This document shows, piece by piece, positions 33,793 through 42,254 of a stretch of 64,000 bases of DNA. The notes beneath the pieces were generated by a model, which saw only the letters and a program-made list of their open reading frames with translations, did not search any database and was not told the DNA's origin. The translations under genes were made by a program, and so were the position numbers. Position 1 is the stretch's first letter. Each line of letters opens with the position of its first letter. The stretch comes from Rheinheimera aquimaris (GTDB lineage Bacteria; Pseudomonadota; Gammaproteobacteria; Enterobacterales; Alteromonadaceae): positions 620,001-684,000 of the forward strand of contig NZ_JAJAVQ010000004.1 in NCBI RefSeq assembly GCF_020531985.1, given 5' to 3'.

Positions 33793-35085
33793 TTGAAAAT
33801 AACTAGCACCATTAAAAAGGGCAATGAGCTTGAAGACGTGATTTTCAAAATATTGTCTTCAGATATCGAAAACGGCTTTTTTTGGGCACCTTCAGCATGC
33901 TGCAAAATTTTTCAAAAGAAAGGTTATTATTCCAAAGACCGAGAGAAAAATATAATATTTGATATATCAATAGAAGTTTTCCTTCCCGGTAAAGATGCGT
34001 ATTCATTATTAGTTCTAGTTGAATGTAAAAATTATAATCATAAAGTACCAGTAGATGATGTTGAAGAGTTTTACTCTAAAGTTCAGCAAGTTTCAGGGGC
34101 CAATATTAAAGCTGTAGTTGCTTCCAGCGATGCATTGCAAGATGGAGCTTTTAAATTCTCAAAATCTAAAGGTATTGGATTTCTTCGTTATTTTAGTGAG
34201 AAAAATAGCGAGTGGGTTTTAACTCGATCTCCCTCTTGCATAGGTCGCAGTGTTAAAGAAACAGAGCATGCATCAATTTCGCAAGCCATATTGCAGCAAG
34301 ATTTCGTCGGTAAGGGATTTGAATTTTACTGTTTTAATGGTATTGATTTTACAAACTCGATACATTATTTCTTTGAAAGACTTATGCTGTCAGACGTCCC
34401 AGAGTCTCAAATAGGTCAGTTCAAAAAAATACGCACAGATATTCTTATTCCAAGATCTTCAGTTTCATATGTTGATTTCAGCTTTATTGAAAGTAAAAGT
34501 AATGAACTGCTTAAGTTGATAGGTTATTTCAATGGTTTTGTGCGTGACGACAAATTAGTTGACGTTGCAAAGGAAAAATATGGCTTATCGTTGGATCTTG
34601 GTGCTGAATTGCCGCTTGGAGTGCTTGGGACGGTAGACTTTCAGAGAAACGCTATTTGTGTGGACAGCAATCAGTGCGGAACAAAGGAAAGAGCAAGGTT
34701 TACACTAGCGCATGAGTTAGGGCATTTCATTCTTGGGCATTCTAAGTATATTGAACGCGAGCGCTGTTATAATTCACATTTATCCGAAAGTCGCGACGAC
34801 ATTTCTATAAAAGATATTATGCGATTGGAGTGGCAGGCTAACCAGTTTGCTTCTTGTGTGTTGCTACCAAAGAAAGCTTTTGTTAATGCATTTATCGAGC
34901 AGGCCAACGTAAGGGGTATAAAAAATCGGGGTTTTGGTGCTTTATATGTTGATGAACAGCGTTGTAATATATCTGCTCTTAACTTAGTCACGGCTTCATT
35001 GATGAAGCAGTTTAACGTTTCAAAAACCGTAATTGTTATTAGGTTGAAGCAATTAGGTATTATACGTGAACGATTCCCTAAATAG
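33793..35085 (+). CDS. Mrr-type nuclease fused to ImmA/IrrE metalloprotease
   Basis: Protein of 430 residues joining two domains rarely seen together. Residues 8-140 form a PD-(D/E)xK restriction-endonuclease-like domain of Mrr type: Asp57 in FDISIEV, Glu77 and Lys79 in VLVECKNYNH, then IKAVVASSDALQDGA. Residues 270-400 form an ImmA/IrrE protease: HELGH (His307, Glu308, His311) with the third ligand Glu346 in EWQANQFAS and VLLPKKAF. A linker of about 120 residues (150-270) is unassigned. The start is TTG 33793 with AAGAGG five bases upstream. It is 181 bases after the membrane protein gene. It may cut foreign DNA while the protease cleaves a regulator (inference). Confidence 0.75.
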   Translation: MKITSTIKKGNELEDVIFKILSSDIENGFFWAPSACCKIFQKKGYYSKDREKNIIFDISIEVFLPGKDAYSLLVLVECKNYNHKVPVDDVEEFYSKVQQVSGANIKAVVASSDALQDGAFKFSKSKGIGFLRYFSEKNSEWVLTRSPSCIGRSVKETEHASISQAILQQDFVGKGFEFYCFNGIDFTNSIHYFFERLMLSDVPESQIGQFKKIRTDILIPRSSVSYVDFSFIESKSNELLKLIGYFNGFVRDDKLVDVAKEKYGLSLDLGAELPLGVLGTVDFQRNAICVDSNQCGTKERARFTLAHELGHFILGHSKYIERERCYNSHLSESRDDISIKDIMRLEWQANQFASCVLLPKKAFVNAFIEQANVRGIKNRGFGALYVDEQRCNISALNLVTASLMKQFNVSKTVIVIRLKQLGIIRERFPK

Positions 35086-35098
35086 AAAATGAAATAGA

Positions 35099-35128
35099 AG
35101 ATGGGGTCGGAGCAATTTAGATGTAAAT
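35099..35128 (+). repeat. Possible REP-type element remnant
   Basis: The stretch beginning GATGGGGTCGGAGC directly after the island resembles the GGGGTCGGAGC-type sequences that accompany Y1/RAYT transposases in marine gammaproteobacteria, as far as I recall. No inverted partner or transposase was found. It may mark the island boundary. Confidence 0.25.
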
Positions 35129-35139
35129 GACCAGAGATT

Positions 35140-35520
35140 TTGAAATTGCATAATAACAATACAAAACAGCAATTAATTGCACTGGAACAACTGCTGGTGC
35201 AGCCCGCTACGCGGTTATCTGCCGAGCTGCTTAACTGTTATTTAGCTGATGATTTCTACGAAATTGGTGCCAGCGGCCGCTGTTTTGGTAAAGCTGATGT
35301 GCTGGAACGTTTGCCCACTGAAACGCCGCCGGTGATTACTCAGCAAGATTTTGACTGCCGAGTGTTAGCCGACGGGCTGGCGCAATTGACTTACCGCGCC
35401 ACGATACAGCGCGAGGGGGACTATACAGTGGCGTATTCAATACGAAGCTCAATCTACCGTTTTGATGGTGAAAACTGGCAGATGATTTTTCACCAGGGCA
35501 CCGCATGCGAGCCGTTTTGA
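35140..35520 (+). CDS. DUF4440/SnoaL-like protein
   Basis: Protein of 126 residues with a single NTF2-like fold: LIALEQLLVQPATRLSAELLNCYLADDFYEIGASG and the final strand VAYSIRSSIYRFDGENWQMIFHQGT. The likely role is a small ligand-binding or isomerase-like protein, unknown in detail. No ATG is available; TTG at 35140 (or TTG 35146) must serve as the start. This is odd and suggests that the island insertion replaced the original 5-prime end. Codon use returns to the host style here. Confidence 0.7.
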   Translation: MKLHNNNTKQQLIALEQLLVQPATRLSAELLNCYLADDFYEIGASGRCFGKADVLERLPTETPPVITQQDFDCRVLADGLAQLTYRATIQREGDYTVAYSIRSSIYRFDGENWQMIFHQGTACEPF

Positions 35521-35542
35521 AAAATGGCGAAGCCAGTACAAA

Positions 35543-36454
35543 TTAGCTGTCGTTTAAACCTCGACTTTGATTTCTAAACGCACCGGGTGGCATCCCTACG
35601 TATTTATTAAACGCGACATGAAATGCGCTAGCTGATTGATAGCCAATTTGAAAAGCAATCTGCTCAAGCTTGTCTGCAGTGCACAACAAAGCCTTTTTGG
35701 CCAACGACATTCGCCAGAAGAGAAGGTATTGCATAGGTGGCATACCCACGACCTTGTTAAAGGTCGCGAAAAAAGATGATCTGGACATGGATGCCTGACT
35801 GGCGAGAGACGTTACTTGCCAATTGAAACTTGGTTTTTCGTGAATATTATGCAGCGCCAACGAGATCTTTTCATGTTGCAGACCTGCCAATACTCCCGCA
35901 GACTCAAACACACCATTATGTCCCCGCAGTGACTCAATCAATAACAATTGTAACAGTTGCACCAAAACGACCTCTCGACCAGGTCGTCTTGCTTTGCTCT
36001 CATCTAAAAGAAGTTCGAACAACGTTATAAATCGCGGCTGTTCTTTAATTAATATTTCTTTCGGTAGCAACGATAGGATCAGTTGCTTGTCTTGAGTGTC
36101 AAAATCGCAATGACCTAAATACATCAGCAGGTCTGGCTCTCCATCTGGTGAACCAATTCTCACATGGTTATTTGCAATCATTGTCGGCATAGTAATGTCA
36201 GACGTACGCTCTAACCCTGTATTTGTGTTTTCCAATGAATAAGCGGCGGGTATCAAAAGGAAATCACCGGCAACCAGCAATTGGGGCCCTTCGCCGTTGA
36301 TATTAATCAGGCATTCGCCTGCTAATACCGCGCAGAAAAACGCCTCGCCTCCGGCCTGCCGGACAATGCGCCAGATACCCGCACCTTCAACGAGTTTTGA
36401 ATGTGAAGGCTTGGGATTTAGCAAAGCGACAATATCGGTTAAAGGATCAGACAA
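35543..36454 (-). CDS. AraC family transcriptional regulator
   Basis: Regulator of 303 residues. The N-terminal cupin-like domain (residues 20-130) contains AGDFLLIPAAYSLENTN, and the C-terminal AraC double helix-turn-helix contains NWQVTSLASQASMSRSSFFATFNKVVGMPPMQYLLFWRM and LEQIAFQIGYQSASAFHVAFNKYVGMPPGAFR. It is divergent from a short-chain dehydrogenase, its probable target. The 94-base gap between them holds an AT-rich inverted repeat. Confidence 0.9.
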   Translation of the reverse strand: MSDPLTDIVALLNPKPSHSKLVEGAGIWRIVRQAGGEAFFCAVLAGECLININGEGPQLLVAGDFLLIPAAYSLENTNTGLERTSDITMPTMIANNHVRIGSPDGEPDLLMYLGHCDFDTQDKQLILSLLPKEILIKEQPRFITLFELLLDESKARRPGREVVLVQLLQLLLIESLRGHNGVFESAGVLAGLQHEKISLALHNIHEKPSFNWQVTSLASQASMSRSSFFATFNKVVGMPPMQYLLFWRMSLAKKALLCTADKLEQIAFQIGYQSASAFHVAFNKYVGMPPGAFRNQSRGLNDS

Positions 36455-36476
36455 TGGACTATCTCTAAATATATTC

Positions 36477-36499
36477 GGATTTTAGATTATATTAAATCC
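36477..36499. promoter_or_regulatory. Operator candidate between araC-type gene and SDR gene
   Basis: Arms GGATTT and AAATCC around an 11-base AT-rich centre, in the 94-base region between the two divergent genes. AraC-type regulators often bind direct repeats instead, so this is tentative. Confidence 0.35.
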
Positions 36500-36548
36500 A
36501 ACTTCTGCTGGCTATGATCGCCATTCTGGTCAACAGTGAGGAAAAAAT

Positions 36549-37319
36549 ATGTCTACAGTACTGATTACAGGTTGCTCATCCGGTTTTGGGCTTGAAACAG
36601 CCAAACTTTTTTTAGAAAAGGGCTGGCACGTCATTGCCACTATGAGAAAGACCGACCCATCACTATTACCAGAGAGCAATAATTTAACGCTGCTGCCTTT
36701 AGATATCACTTCTACCAGCAGTATTGATAACTTGATGCAAGAGGTTAAAAATATTGACGTTTTAGTCAATAACGCCGGTTTCGGTGCACCGGTGCCGGTT
36801 GAACTGACACCACTCGCGACCGCACAACAGTTAATGAATACGAACGTGCTGGGAACATTATCATTAACTCAACGGTTTCTTCCGCTGATGCGCCAACAAG
36901 GCAGCGGGGTAATAATCAATGTTTCTTCATCGGTAACAACCAAGGCGATGCCATTAATTGGTCTCTATCGTGCGAGTAAAGCGGCGCTTAACGCGTGGAG
37001 TGAGTCCCTGGCAGTAGAAGCTAAGCCCTTTGGTATTCGGGTACATGTTGTACTGCCCGGACGTTCACCTGAAACAAAATTCGGGGAAAATGCCAGAGCA
37101 TACTTTGCAGGGATGGACGACCCGGCGTACGGTAAAATGGTGAATGACTTTGTGCAAATGGCGGGTAAAACAAACTCGCCCGTGACATATGCTAAAGATG
37201 TGGCGAGTACCATCTTTGCTATTGCAATCGATCAAAATTCGCCGTTTTACTCGTCAGCCGGTGAAGATGCAAAACTGTGGTTAGAAGAATCACAACAACA
37301 ATCTCCGTTTTGCCGTTAA
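36549..37319 (+). CDS. Short-chain dehydrogenase/reductase
   Basis: NAD(P)-dependent oxidoreductase of 256 residues. The cofactor loop is TGCSSGFG, the structural VNNAG is present, and the catalytic Ser is followed by YRASK (Tyr and Lys). The C terminus lies in the classical SDR range (about 250). The substrate is unknown. It is probably under the divergent AraC regulator. The arrangement of an AraC (cupin) gene beside an SDR gene is common in proteobacteria for detoxifying carbonyl compounds (family knowledge). Confidence 0.9.
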   Translation: MSTVLITGCSSGFGLETAKLFLEKGWHVIATMRKTDPSLLPESNNLTLLPLDITSTSSIDNLMQEVKNIDVLVNNAGFGAPVPVELTPLATAQQLMNTNVLGTLSLTQRFLPLMRQQGSGVIINVSSSVTTKAMPLIGLYRASKAALNAWSESLAVEAKPFGIRVHVVLPGRSPETKFGENARAYFAGMDDPAYGKMVNDFVQMAGKTNSPVTYAKDVASTIFAIAIDQNSPFYSSAGEDAKLWLEESQQQSPFCR

Positions 37320-37405
37320 GCCAATATCGCTTAGTTGAGCCTGGTTTAAGACAATTCTGTTGAGGCCGCCACGCAGGCAGCAATTGAAATATTTTCAGAC
37401 CACCA

Positions 37406-37428
37406 GCCGGTAAAGATTATCTACCGGC
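37406..37428. terminator. Hairpin between convergent SDR and MocR genes
   Basis: Stem GCCGGTA (37406-37412) and TACCGGC (37422-37428) with a nine-base loop, 29 bases before the end of the minus-strand gene and 87 bases after the SDR stop. There is no T run, so it is only a possible terminator. Confidence 0.35.
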
Positions 37429-37456
37429 ATTAGGTGTAATAAACGACCAGATGCAG

Positions 37457-38860
37457 TTAATGTTTGTTGCGTAATAACCGGGCTAGTGTTTGCAGGGCAG
37501 TTAAGCGGCTGCCAACCATCGGGTTGGTAAAGCTGAGCCGCAAAAAATGCTGAAACTGCCCGCTACTGGAGAATAACTCACCCGGGGTTAGCACTATGCC
37601 TTGTTGCAAACAGTGGGTGTAAGCTTCTGTGCAATTCGGCTTGCCGGGTAATTCCAACCATAATGCCAGCCCGCCTTGTGGCACCGTGTAGCGTGCTTCT
37701 GGCCAGTAGAGCTGCAACGCATTAAGCAACTGATCGCGCTGGTGCTGCAGCTGGTTGCGATAGTGCTGCAAATGCCGTTTGTAATGGCCCTGAGCTAAAA
37801 ACAGCGCCAAGGCCTGCTGCACACTTTGGCTGCCTGCTAACTGGCTGACAAGTTTTAACCGCGCCACTTTGTCATGCCAGCGGCCGGCGGCTATCCAGCC
37901 TATGCGTAAATCCCGCGACAATGCTTTGGAAAACGAGCTGCATAAAATCACCCGCTGCTCGGTATCTAAGCTTTTAAGCGGCGACGGGCGCTGGTAAAAG
38001 CCCAGATCGCCATAGATATCATCTTCTATCACCGCCAAATCATACTGTGCTGCCAATGCCAGTAAATGTTGCTGTTTTGCCGGTGACATACAGGCACCAG
38101 TGGGGGTGGCATAGGCTGGGGTGACCACACAGGCTTTTACCTGCCAGCGGCTAAGCGCCTGCTGCAGTGCCGCGGTATCCAAGCCGTCTTGCTGAGTGGG
38201 AATTTCCAGTACCTGTAACTGCAGCTGCTGCAACAACTGCAGTACACCATAAAACGCCGGATGCTCCACAGCGACAATATCGCCGGGCTGGCACACCGCC
38301 TGCAGCGCTAAAAACAGCGCATGCTGGCAGCCGGCGGTAATACAGAATTGGTCTTCTTTTAGCGCTAAGCCATAGTGGCGATAATGCAGCGACAATTGCT
38401 CGCGCAGTGCCGGCAGCCCGGTTGGCTCGTCGTAGTGCAGCGCGTAGCGCGAACCATGCTGGCGTAAGGTGCGGCTTAATAAGCGGTGCAGCAGGGTTAA
38501 GTGCGGCAGGTTAACCACAGGCCCTTTTGGCTGAATATCAAAGGCTGCGCTGCGGTTCATAATATCCACAAATAACTCCGGTACCGTTACCGGTGCCGGG
38601 CTGGCAGGGGCTGACTCAGGTTTGGTGGTAGCAACCGCAGACAGCGGCTGACGCACATAATAACCGGAACGTGCTCTGGCCTCGACTAACCCCAAAGCTT
38701 CCAACTGATGCAGCGCATGCTGCACTGTGGCTAATGACAATTGATATTGTTTGCACAAGGCTCTGACTGACGGCAGGCGCTCTGCTGGCTGCCAATGGCC
38801 TTGTGCCAGCAACTGTTGCAACTGCTGTGTTAGCTGCTGATAGCGAAAGTTCTCTGCCAT
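37457..38860 (-). CDS. MocR-type regulator with aminotransferase domain
   Basis: Protein of 467 residues: N-terminal GntR winged helix (RLPSVRALCKQYQLSLATVQHALHQLEALGLVEARARSGYYV), a linker of about 45 residues, and a PLP-dependent aminotransferase-like domain (TAGCQHALFLALQAV, DDIYGDLGF, Schiff-base Lys in SSFSKALSRDLRIGWIAAG). It should sense an amino acid or vitamin B6 form and control nearby genes. The ATG at 38860 was preferred over a TTG seven codons upstream. It is divergent from ccoG. Direct repeats upstream fit MocR-type binding. Confidence 0.9.
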   Translation of the reverse strand: MAENFRYQQLTQQLQQLLAQGHWQPAERLPSVRALCKQYQLSLATVQHALHQLEALGLVEARARSGYYVRQPLSAVATTKPESAPASPAPVTVPELFVDIMNRSAAFDIQPKGPVVNLPHLTLLHRLLSRTLRQHGSRYALHYDEPTGLPALREQLSLHYRHYGLALKEDQFCITAGCQHALFLALQAVCQPGDIVAVEHPAFYGVLQLLQQLQLQVLEIPTQQDGLDTAALQQALSRWQVKACVVTPAYATPTGACMSPAKQQHLLALAAQYDLAVIEDDIYGDLGFYQRPSPLKSLDTEQRVILCSSFSKALSRDLRIGWIAAGRWHDKVARLKLVSQLAGSQSVQQALALFLAQGHYKRHLQHYRNQLQHQRDQLLNALQLYWPEARYTVPQGGLALWLELPGKPNCTEAYTHCLQQGIVLTPGELFSSSGQFQHFLRLSFTNPMVGSRLTALQTLARLLRNKH

Positions 38861-38883
38861 GGCTGTTTCCGGAAAATACAACT

Positions 38884-38914
38884 GTATCTATTTTAATTTA
38901 AATTTTTGTATCTG
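38884..38914. promoter_or_regulatory. Direct repeats in front of the MocR gene
   Basis: TGTATCT at 38884-38890 and again at 38908-38914, 24 bases apart on the same strand, within the AT-rich gap between mocR-type gene and ccoG. MocR regulators usually bind such spaced direct repeats. Confidence 0.4.
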
Positions 38915-39023
38915 TATTGGCTTTTGTCTGATCGTTACACTGGCGGCCCATTAAGTCACACCCTCACGGCGCTTAGACGCGAAGGTGTGTGCAGCATTTT
39001 TTTGCCAATATACAGGTCATTCT

Positions 39024-40385
39024 ATGCAACAACGCCCGGCCGCCGAACAGATTATTTTTTCAACCAAAGACAGTAGCGGTAAAATTTATATCCGCGAGCA
39101 AAAAGGCTACTTTCAAGTTATTCGTCGCAGCATTAACACGGTGTTGATGTTGATATTTGTCTGCCTGCCCTGGCTTAATTTTCAGGGGCAGCAGGCCATA
39201 CAGCTGGATGCCGCGCAGCAGCGTTTATATATCTTTGGCCGGGTATTGCTGCCGCAAGACTTTTTGATTTTTGCCCTGTTGTTTACGCTGGCCGCCTTTG
39301 CGCTGTTTTATCTGACCAAACTCTATGGCCGGATTTGGTGTGGCTATACCTGCCCGCAAACGGTCTGGACGTTAATGTTTGTCTGGCTGGAGCGGCGCAT
39401 TGAAGGTAGCCATAACCAAAGTAAAGCGCTGGACAACGCGCCCTGGCATGGTGCAAAACTGAGTAAAAAGCTGGCGAAACACAGCAGCTGGCTGCTGCTG
39501 TCACTACTCACTTCGCTGGCTTTTATCGCCTATTTTGTGCCGGCCCGTAGCCTGTATGCTGATTTTTTCAGCCTTAACAGCTCTGGCACTGTGTATGGCT
39601 GGGTAGGGTTTTTCGCGCTGTGTACCTACGTTAACGCCGGGCTTATCCGCGAAAAAATGTGCCTGCATATGTGCCCCTATGCCCGTTTTCAGTCGGCCAT
39701 GTTTGAGCCGGCGACCAAAATAGTGGCTTACGATGCACAGCGGGGTGAGCAGCGCGGGGCGCGTAAACGCCACAGCGAAAAACCGGCGGCAATGGGCGAT
39801 TGTGTCGACTGCCAGCTGTGCGTACAGGTATGCCCGGTGGGTATCGATATTCGCTATGGCATGCAGTACGAGTGTATTAACTGTGGCTTGTGTATCGATG
39901 CGTGCGACCAGACTATGCGCCAGTTTAATTATCCGGTTGGGCTGATACGTTATCAGGGCGAAGTATCAACACAAACGGCATGGCAGCGTCATTTGGGGTA
40001 TGGCAGCGCCATCTTGCTGACAGTGCTGGCGATGGCGGCCTGGGCGTATCAGTGGCAAAGCACTGAGCTGAGTATCAGCCGTGATCGCCAGGCGATGTAC
40101 CGCGTTAACAGCGACGGCCTGACCGAAAATACCTTTACCCTGACGCTGAGCAACAAAACACAACAACCGCGCCACTATCAGCTGAGCATCGCCGGGCTGG
40201 CCGGTGCTGAGCTTAAAGGCGCTGCACAGATAACGCTGAAACCGGCCGAGCAACGCCAACATATTATCAGTATTGCTATGCCCGAACAGGCGGCAGAAGT
40301 TTATACAGCTTTTACGTTGCAACTTACTGATGCCGAGCGCGGCGACAGTGTCAGTGCTGCCAGCCGCTTTTATCATGTTCGCTAA
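39024..40385 (+). CDS. ccoG: Cytochrome c oxidase accessory protein CcoG
   Basis: Membrane iron-sulfur protein of 453 residues (RdxA/FixG/CcoG). Several helices, CGYTCPQTVWTLMF in the NapH-like part, two 4Fe-4S motifs in CVDCQLCVQVCPVGIDI and CINCGLCIDACD, and a C-terminal immunoglobulin-like FixG domain (FTLTLSNKTQQPRHYQL). It helps reduce copper for the assembly of cbb3 oxidase. The ATG at 39024 has AGGT upstream and begins the usual FixG N terminus; an earlier GTG is unlikely. The ccoNOPQ genes are not in the window. Confidence 0.93.
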   Translation: MQQRPAAEQIIFSTKDSSGKIYIREQKGYFQVIRRSINTVLMLIFVCLPWLNFQGQQAIQLDAAQQRLYIFGRVLLPQDFLIFALLFTLAAFALFYLTKLYGRIWCGYTCPQTVWTLMFVWLERRIEGSHNQSKALDNAPWHGAKLSKKLAKHSSWLLLSLLTSLAFIAYFVPARSLYADFFSLNSSGTVYGWVGFFALCTYVNAGLIREKMCLHMCPYARFQSAMFEPATKIVAYDAQRGEQRGARKRHSEKPAAMGDCVDCQLCVQVCPVGIDIRYGMQYECINCGLCIDACDQTMRQFNYPVGLIRYQGEVSTQTAWQRHLGYGSAILLTVLAMAAWAYQWQSTELSISRDRQAMYRVNSDGLTENTFTLTLSNKTQQPRHYQLSIAGLAGAELKGAAQITLKPAEQRQHIISIAMPEQAAEVYTAFTLQLTDAERGDSVSAASRFYHVR

Positions 40386-40400
40386 AGCGCAAGCAGGTGG

Positions 40401-40883
40401 TTACAGCAGGGCTTTAGTTGCTACCAGAACGCCATTATTATCGGCATAAACATACTGGCCGGGGATAAAATCGACCCCGGCGAAGGTTATCGTCAGGTTG
40501 ATATCACCCAAATCACGTTTGTCAGTTTTCATCGGGTGAATACCCAGCGCCTGCACGCCAAGCGCCGTTTGGCGTATTTCGTCTATATCGCGAATACAGC
40601 CGTTGATAATAATGCCTTCCCAGCTATTTTGGGCTGCTTGCCCGGCCAGCATATCGCCCAGCAGCGCATGGCGTTTCGAGCCGCCACCATCGACCACTAA
40701 CACCTTACCCTGACCCGGTGTGGCGACTAACTGCTTAACCTTGGAGTTATCTTCAAAGCATTTAACGGTAACAATTTGCCCGCCAAAGGCGGTTTTGCCA
40801 CCGTAGTTGTGAAAGATAGGCTCGGCTACACGAATGCAGGCGGCGTGAGCGTCGCAGAGGTCGGGTAGGGTAAATGGTTGCAT
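40401..40883 (-). CDS. rraA: RraA-like protein
   Basis: Protein of 160 residues, very close in design to Rra[57 protein letters not shown] and the final [11 protein letters not shown]. RraA inhibits RNase E. The same fold also serves as 4-hydroxy-4-methyl-2-oxoglutarate aldolase, and the Arg/Asp pair CIRDID is consistent with either. The ATG at 40883 fits the family start; the extra ten codons upstream do not. The gene is alone, between ccoG and a membrane protein gene. Confidence 0.83.
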   Translation of the reverse strand: MQPFTLPDLCDAHAACIRVAEPIFHNYGGKTAFGGQIVTVKCFEDNSKVKQLVATPGQGKVLVVDGGGSKRHALLGDMLAGQAAQNSWEGIIINGCIRDIDEIRQTALGVQALGIHPMKTDKRDLGDINLTITFAGVDFIPGQYVYADNNGVLVATKALL

Positions 40884-40937
40884 CAATAACCTCTTACTGA
40901 ATTTTGTGTTCACTCTGGTTGTTATTGTTACGGCGTG

Positions 40938-41684
40938 TCAATAGGCTAACTTGCCGGCAGACACCCGCTGCCCGGTTTTTAGCAGCATTAGCTGCAATGA
41001 CAGACTAAGTAAGATATACAGCAATTCCGGTGTTGTTTGAAATGCACCCAGCAGCAAAATTAGCACCAGCAGCATATTAAAACTTAAGATCGCCCGCAGG
41101 TATTGGCTTACTTTGCGCTGTATCAGTGTAGTTTGGTTGTCCACATCGTTAAAATTTTGCCGTTTGCGAAACACGGTGAAATACACTGCGAAAAATAATA
41201 TGGCATTGGTTAGCAAGCCCACAGCACTCAGCTGCCATAACTTTGCCATAGCCATTGGCCACTGACCGCTAAATGCCAGTGCGCTTGCCAAAAGCGGGAC
41301 GACAAGCACGGCACTTACTGACATTACCCGGACGGCTGGGGACACATAATCCAGCACCCGGCGCCGTTGTAAACTGGCTTTGCGTTGTGTTGGTAATATT
41401 GGCGCTGGTTGCAGCCATTGCCGCTGTGCCAGCAATAATAAGACTTGCAGACCGGTGAACGCCAATAATATGGCTAAGTTAAAGACTATCCAGCCAGTTA
41501 TCTGCGCCAGTAATAAAGCTGAACCTGCCAGCAGAACCAGCCGGTTTATCCATGTAAACCCAAGCTGTAGCAGCCGTTTGTCTGGCTGCCGCTTGTGCTG
41601 CTGACAACGGCGGGGCAACACTACAGACAGCAATGCCAACTGCAGCGCAAAGATCACATTTATCGCTATATGCATTATGGTCAT
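40938..41684 (-). CDS. Hypothetical membrane protein in GntR operon
   Basis: Membrane protein of 248 residues with about six to seven helices. It starts within the last codons of the GntR gene (ATGA overlap at 41681-41684), so the regulator and this protein are made together. YtrA-type regulators often control ABC or other transporters; this one has no ATP-binding motif. I cannot name a family. Confidence 0.75.
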   Translation of the reverse strand: MTIMHIAINVIFALQLALLSVVLPRRCQQHKRQPDKRLLQLGFTWINRLVLLAGSALLLAQITGWIVFNLAILLAFTGLQVLLLLAQRQWLQPAPILPTQRKASLQRRRVLDYVSPAVRVMSVSAVLVVPLLASALAFSGQWPMAMAKLWQLSAVGLLTNAILFFAVYFTVFRKRQNFNDVDNQTTLIQRKVSQYLRAILSFNMLLVLILLLGAFQTTPELLYILLSLSLQLMLLKTGQRVSAGKLAY

Positions 41685-42073
41685 AAGGCCTCCGTTAACG
41701 TTCTTTCTTTGATTAGCTCAGCAAACTGCAGGCGAATTTCAGAGTCAGTCAAACCAAGCTCCCGCAATTGCATGATGGTTGTACTCATCAGTTGCCGGGC
41801 TTGCTGACTGTAATCAATCAGGCAGTTTTGCTGTGCCTGAGAATGAATAAAAGTTCCGCGGTAGCCTTTGCCAATAATAACTTTGTCGCGTTCCAGTAAC
41901 TTATAGGCTTTGGCAACAGTATTTTGATTAATACCCAAATCGGCAGCCAATTGGCGAATAGAGGGTAACTGAAAGCCAGGCTCCAGGTTTCCATTGCTGA
42001 CCAATTGCTTAATCTGGCTGATCAGCTGCGCAAAAATCGGTTCTGTGCTGTCGGTATCAATCAGAATTTCCAT
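41681..42073 (-). CDS. YtrA-type GntR family regulator
   Basis: Short GntR regulator of 130 residues, the size of the YtrA subfamily: winged helix PIFAQLISQIKQLVSNGNLEPGFQLPSIRQLAADLGINQNTVAKAYKLLERDKVIIGKGYRGTFI and a short helical tail. The ATG at 42073 gives a clean YtrA N terminus; the longer frame does not. Two copies of a palindrome upstream probably allow it to repress itself and the divergent two-gene unit. Confidence 0.88.
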   Translation of the reverse strand: MEILIDTDSTEPIFAQLISQIKQLVSNGNLEPGFQLPSIRQLAADLGINQNTVAKAYKLLERDKVIIGKGYRGTFIHSQAQQNCLIDYSQQARQLMSTTIMQLRELGLTDSEIRLQFAELIKERTLTEAL

Positions 42074-42102
42074 ATTTCCCCCGCTAAATTCTGATTTTAA
42101 TT

Positions 42103-42124
42103 GTACTACTTGATCTAATAGTAC
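42103..42124. promoter_or_regulatory. YtrA-type operator 1
   Basis: Arms GTACTA and TAGTAC separated by ten bases, 30 bases upstream of the gntR-type start codon. A second copy lies 47 bases further away (42150-42171), with the same CTT start and CTAR end of the centre. Confidence 0.7.
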
Positions 42125-42149
42125 ACCGATGCTAGTCTGCCAGCAACAT

Positions 42150-42171
42150 GTACTACTTAACCTAGTAGTGC
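42150..42171. promoter_or_regulatory. YtrA-type operator 2
   Basis: Arms GTACTA and TAGTGC with the ten-base centre CTTAACCTAG. It is nearer to the divergent small membrane protein gene at 42255, so the regulator may repress both directions. Confidence 0.68.
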
Positions 42172-42254
42172 ATATGGGCTTGACGCTCCGGATAGATAAA
42201 GTTGTTAGATAAACCGTTAACTGCCGCACTGCGGTAAGTCATGAGGAAATACTG

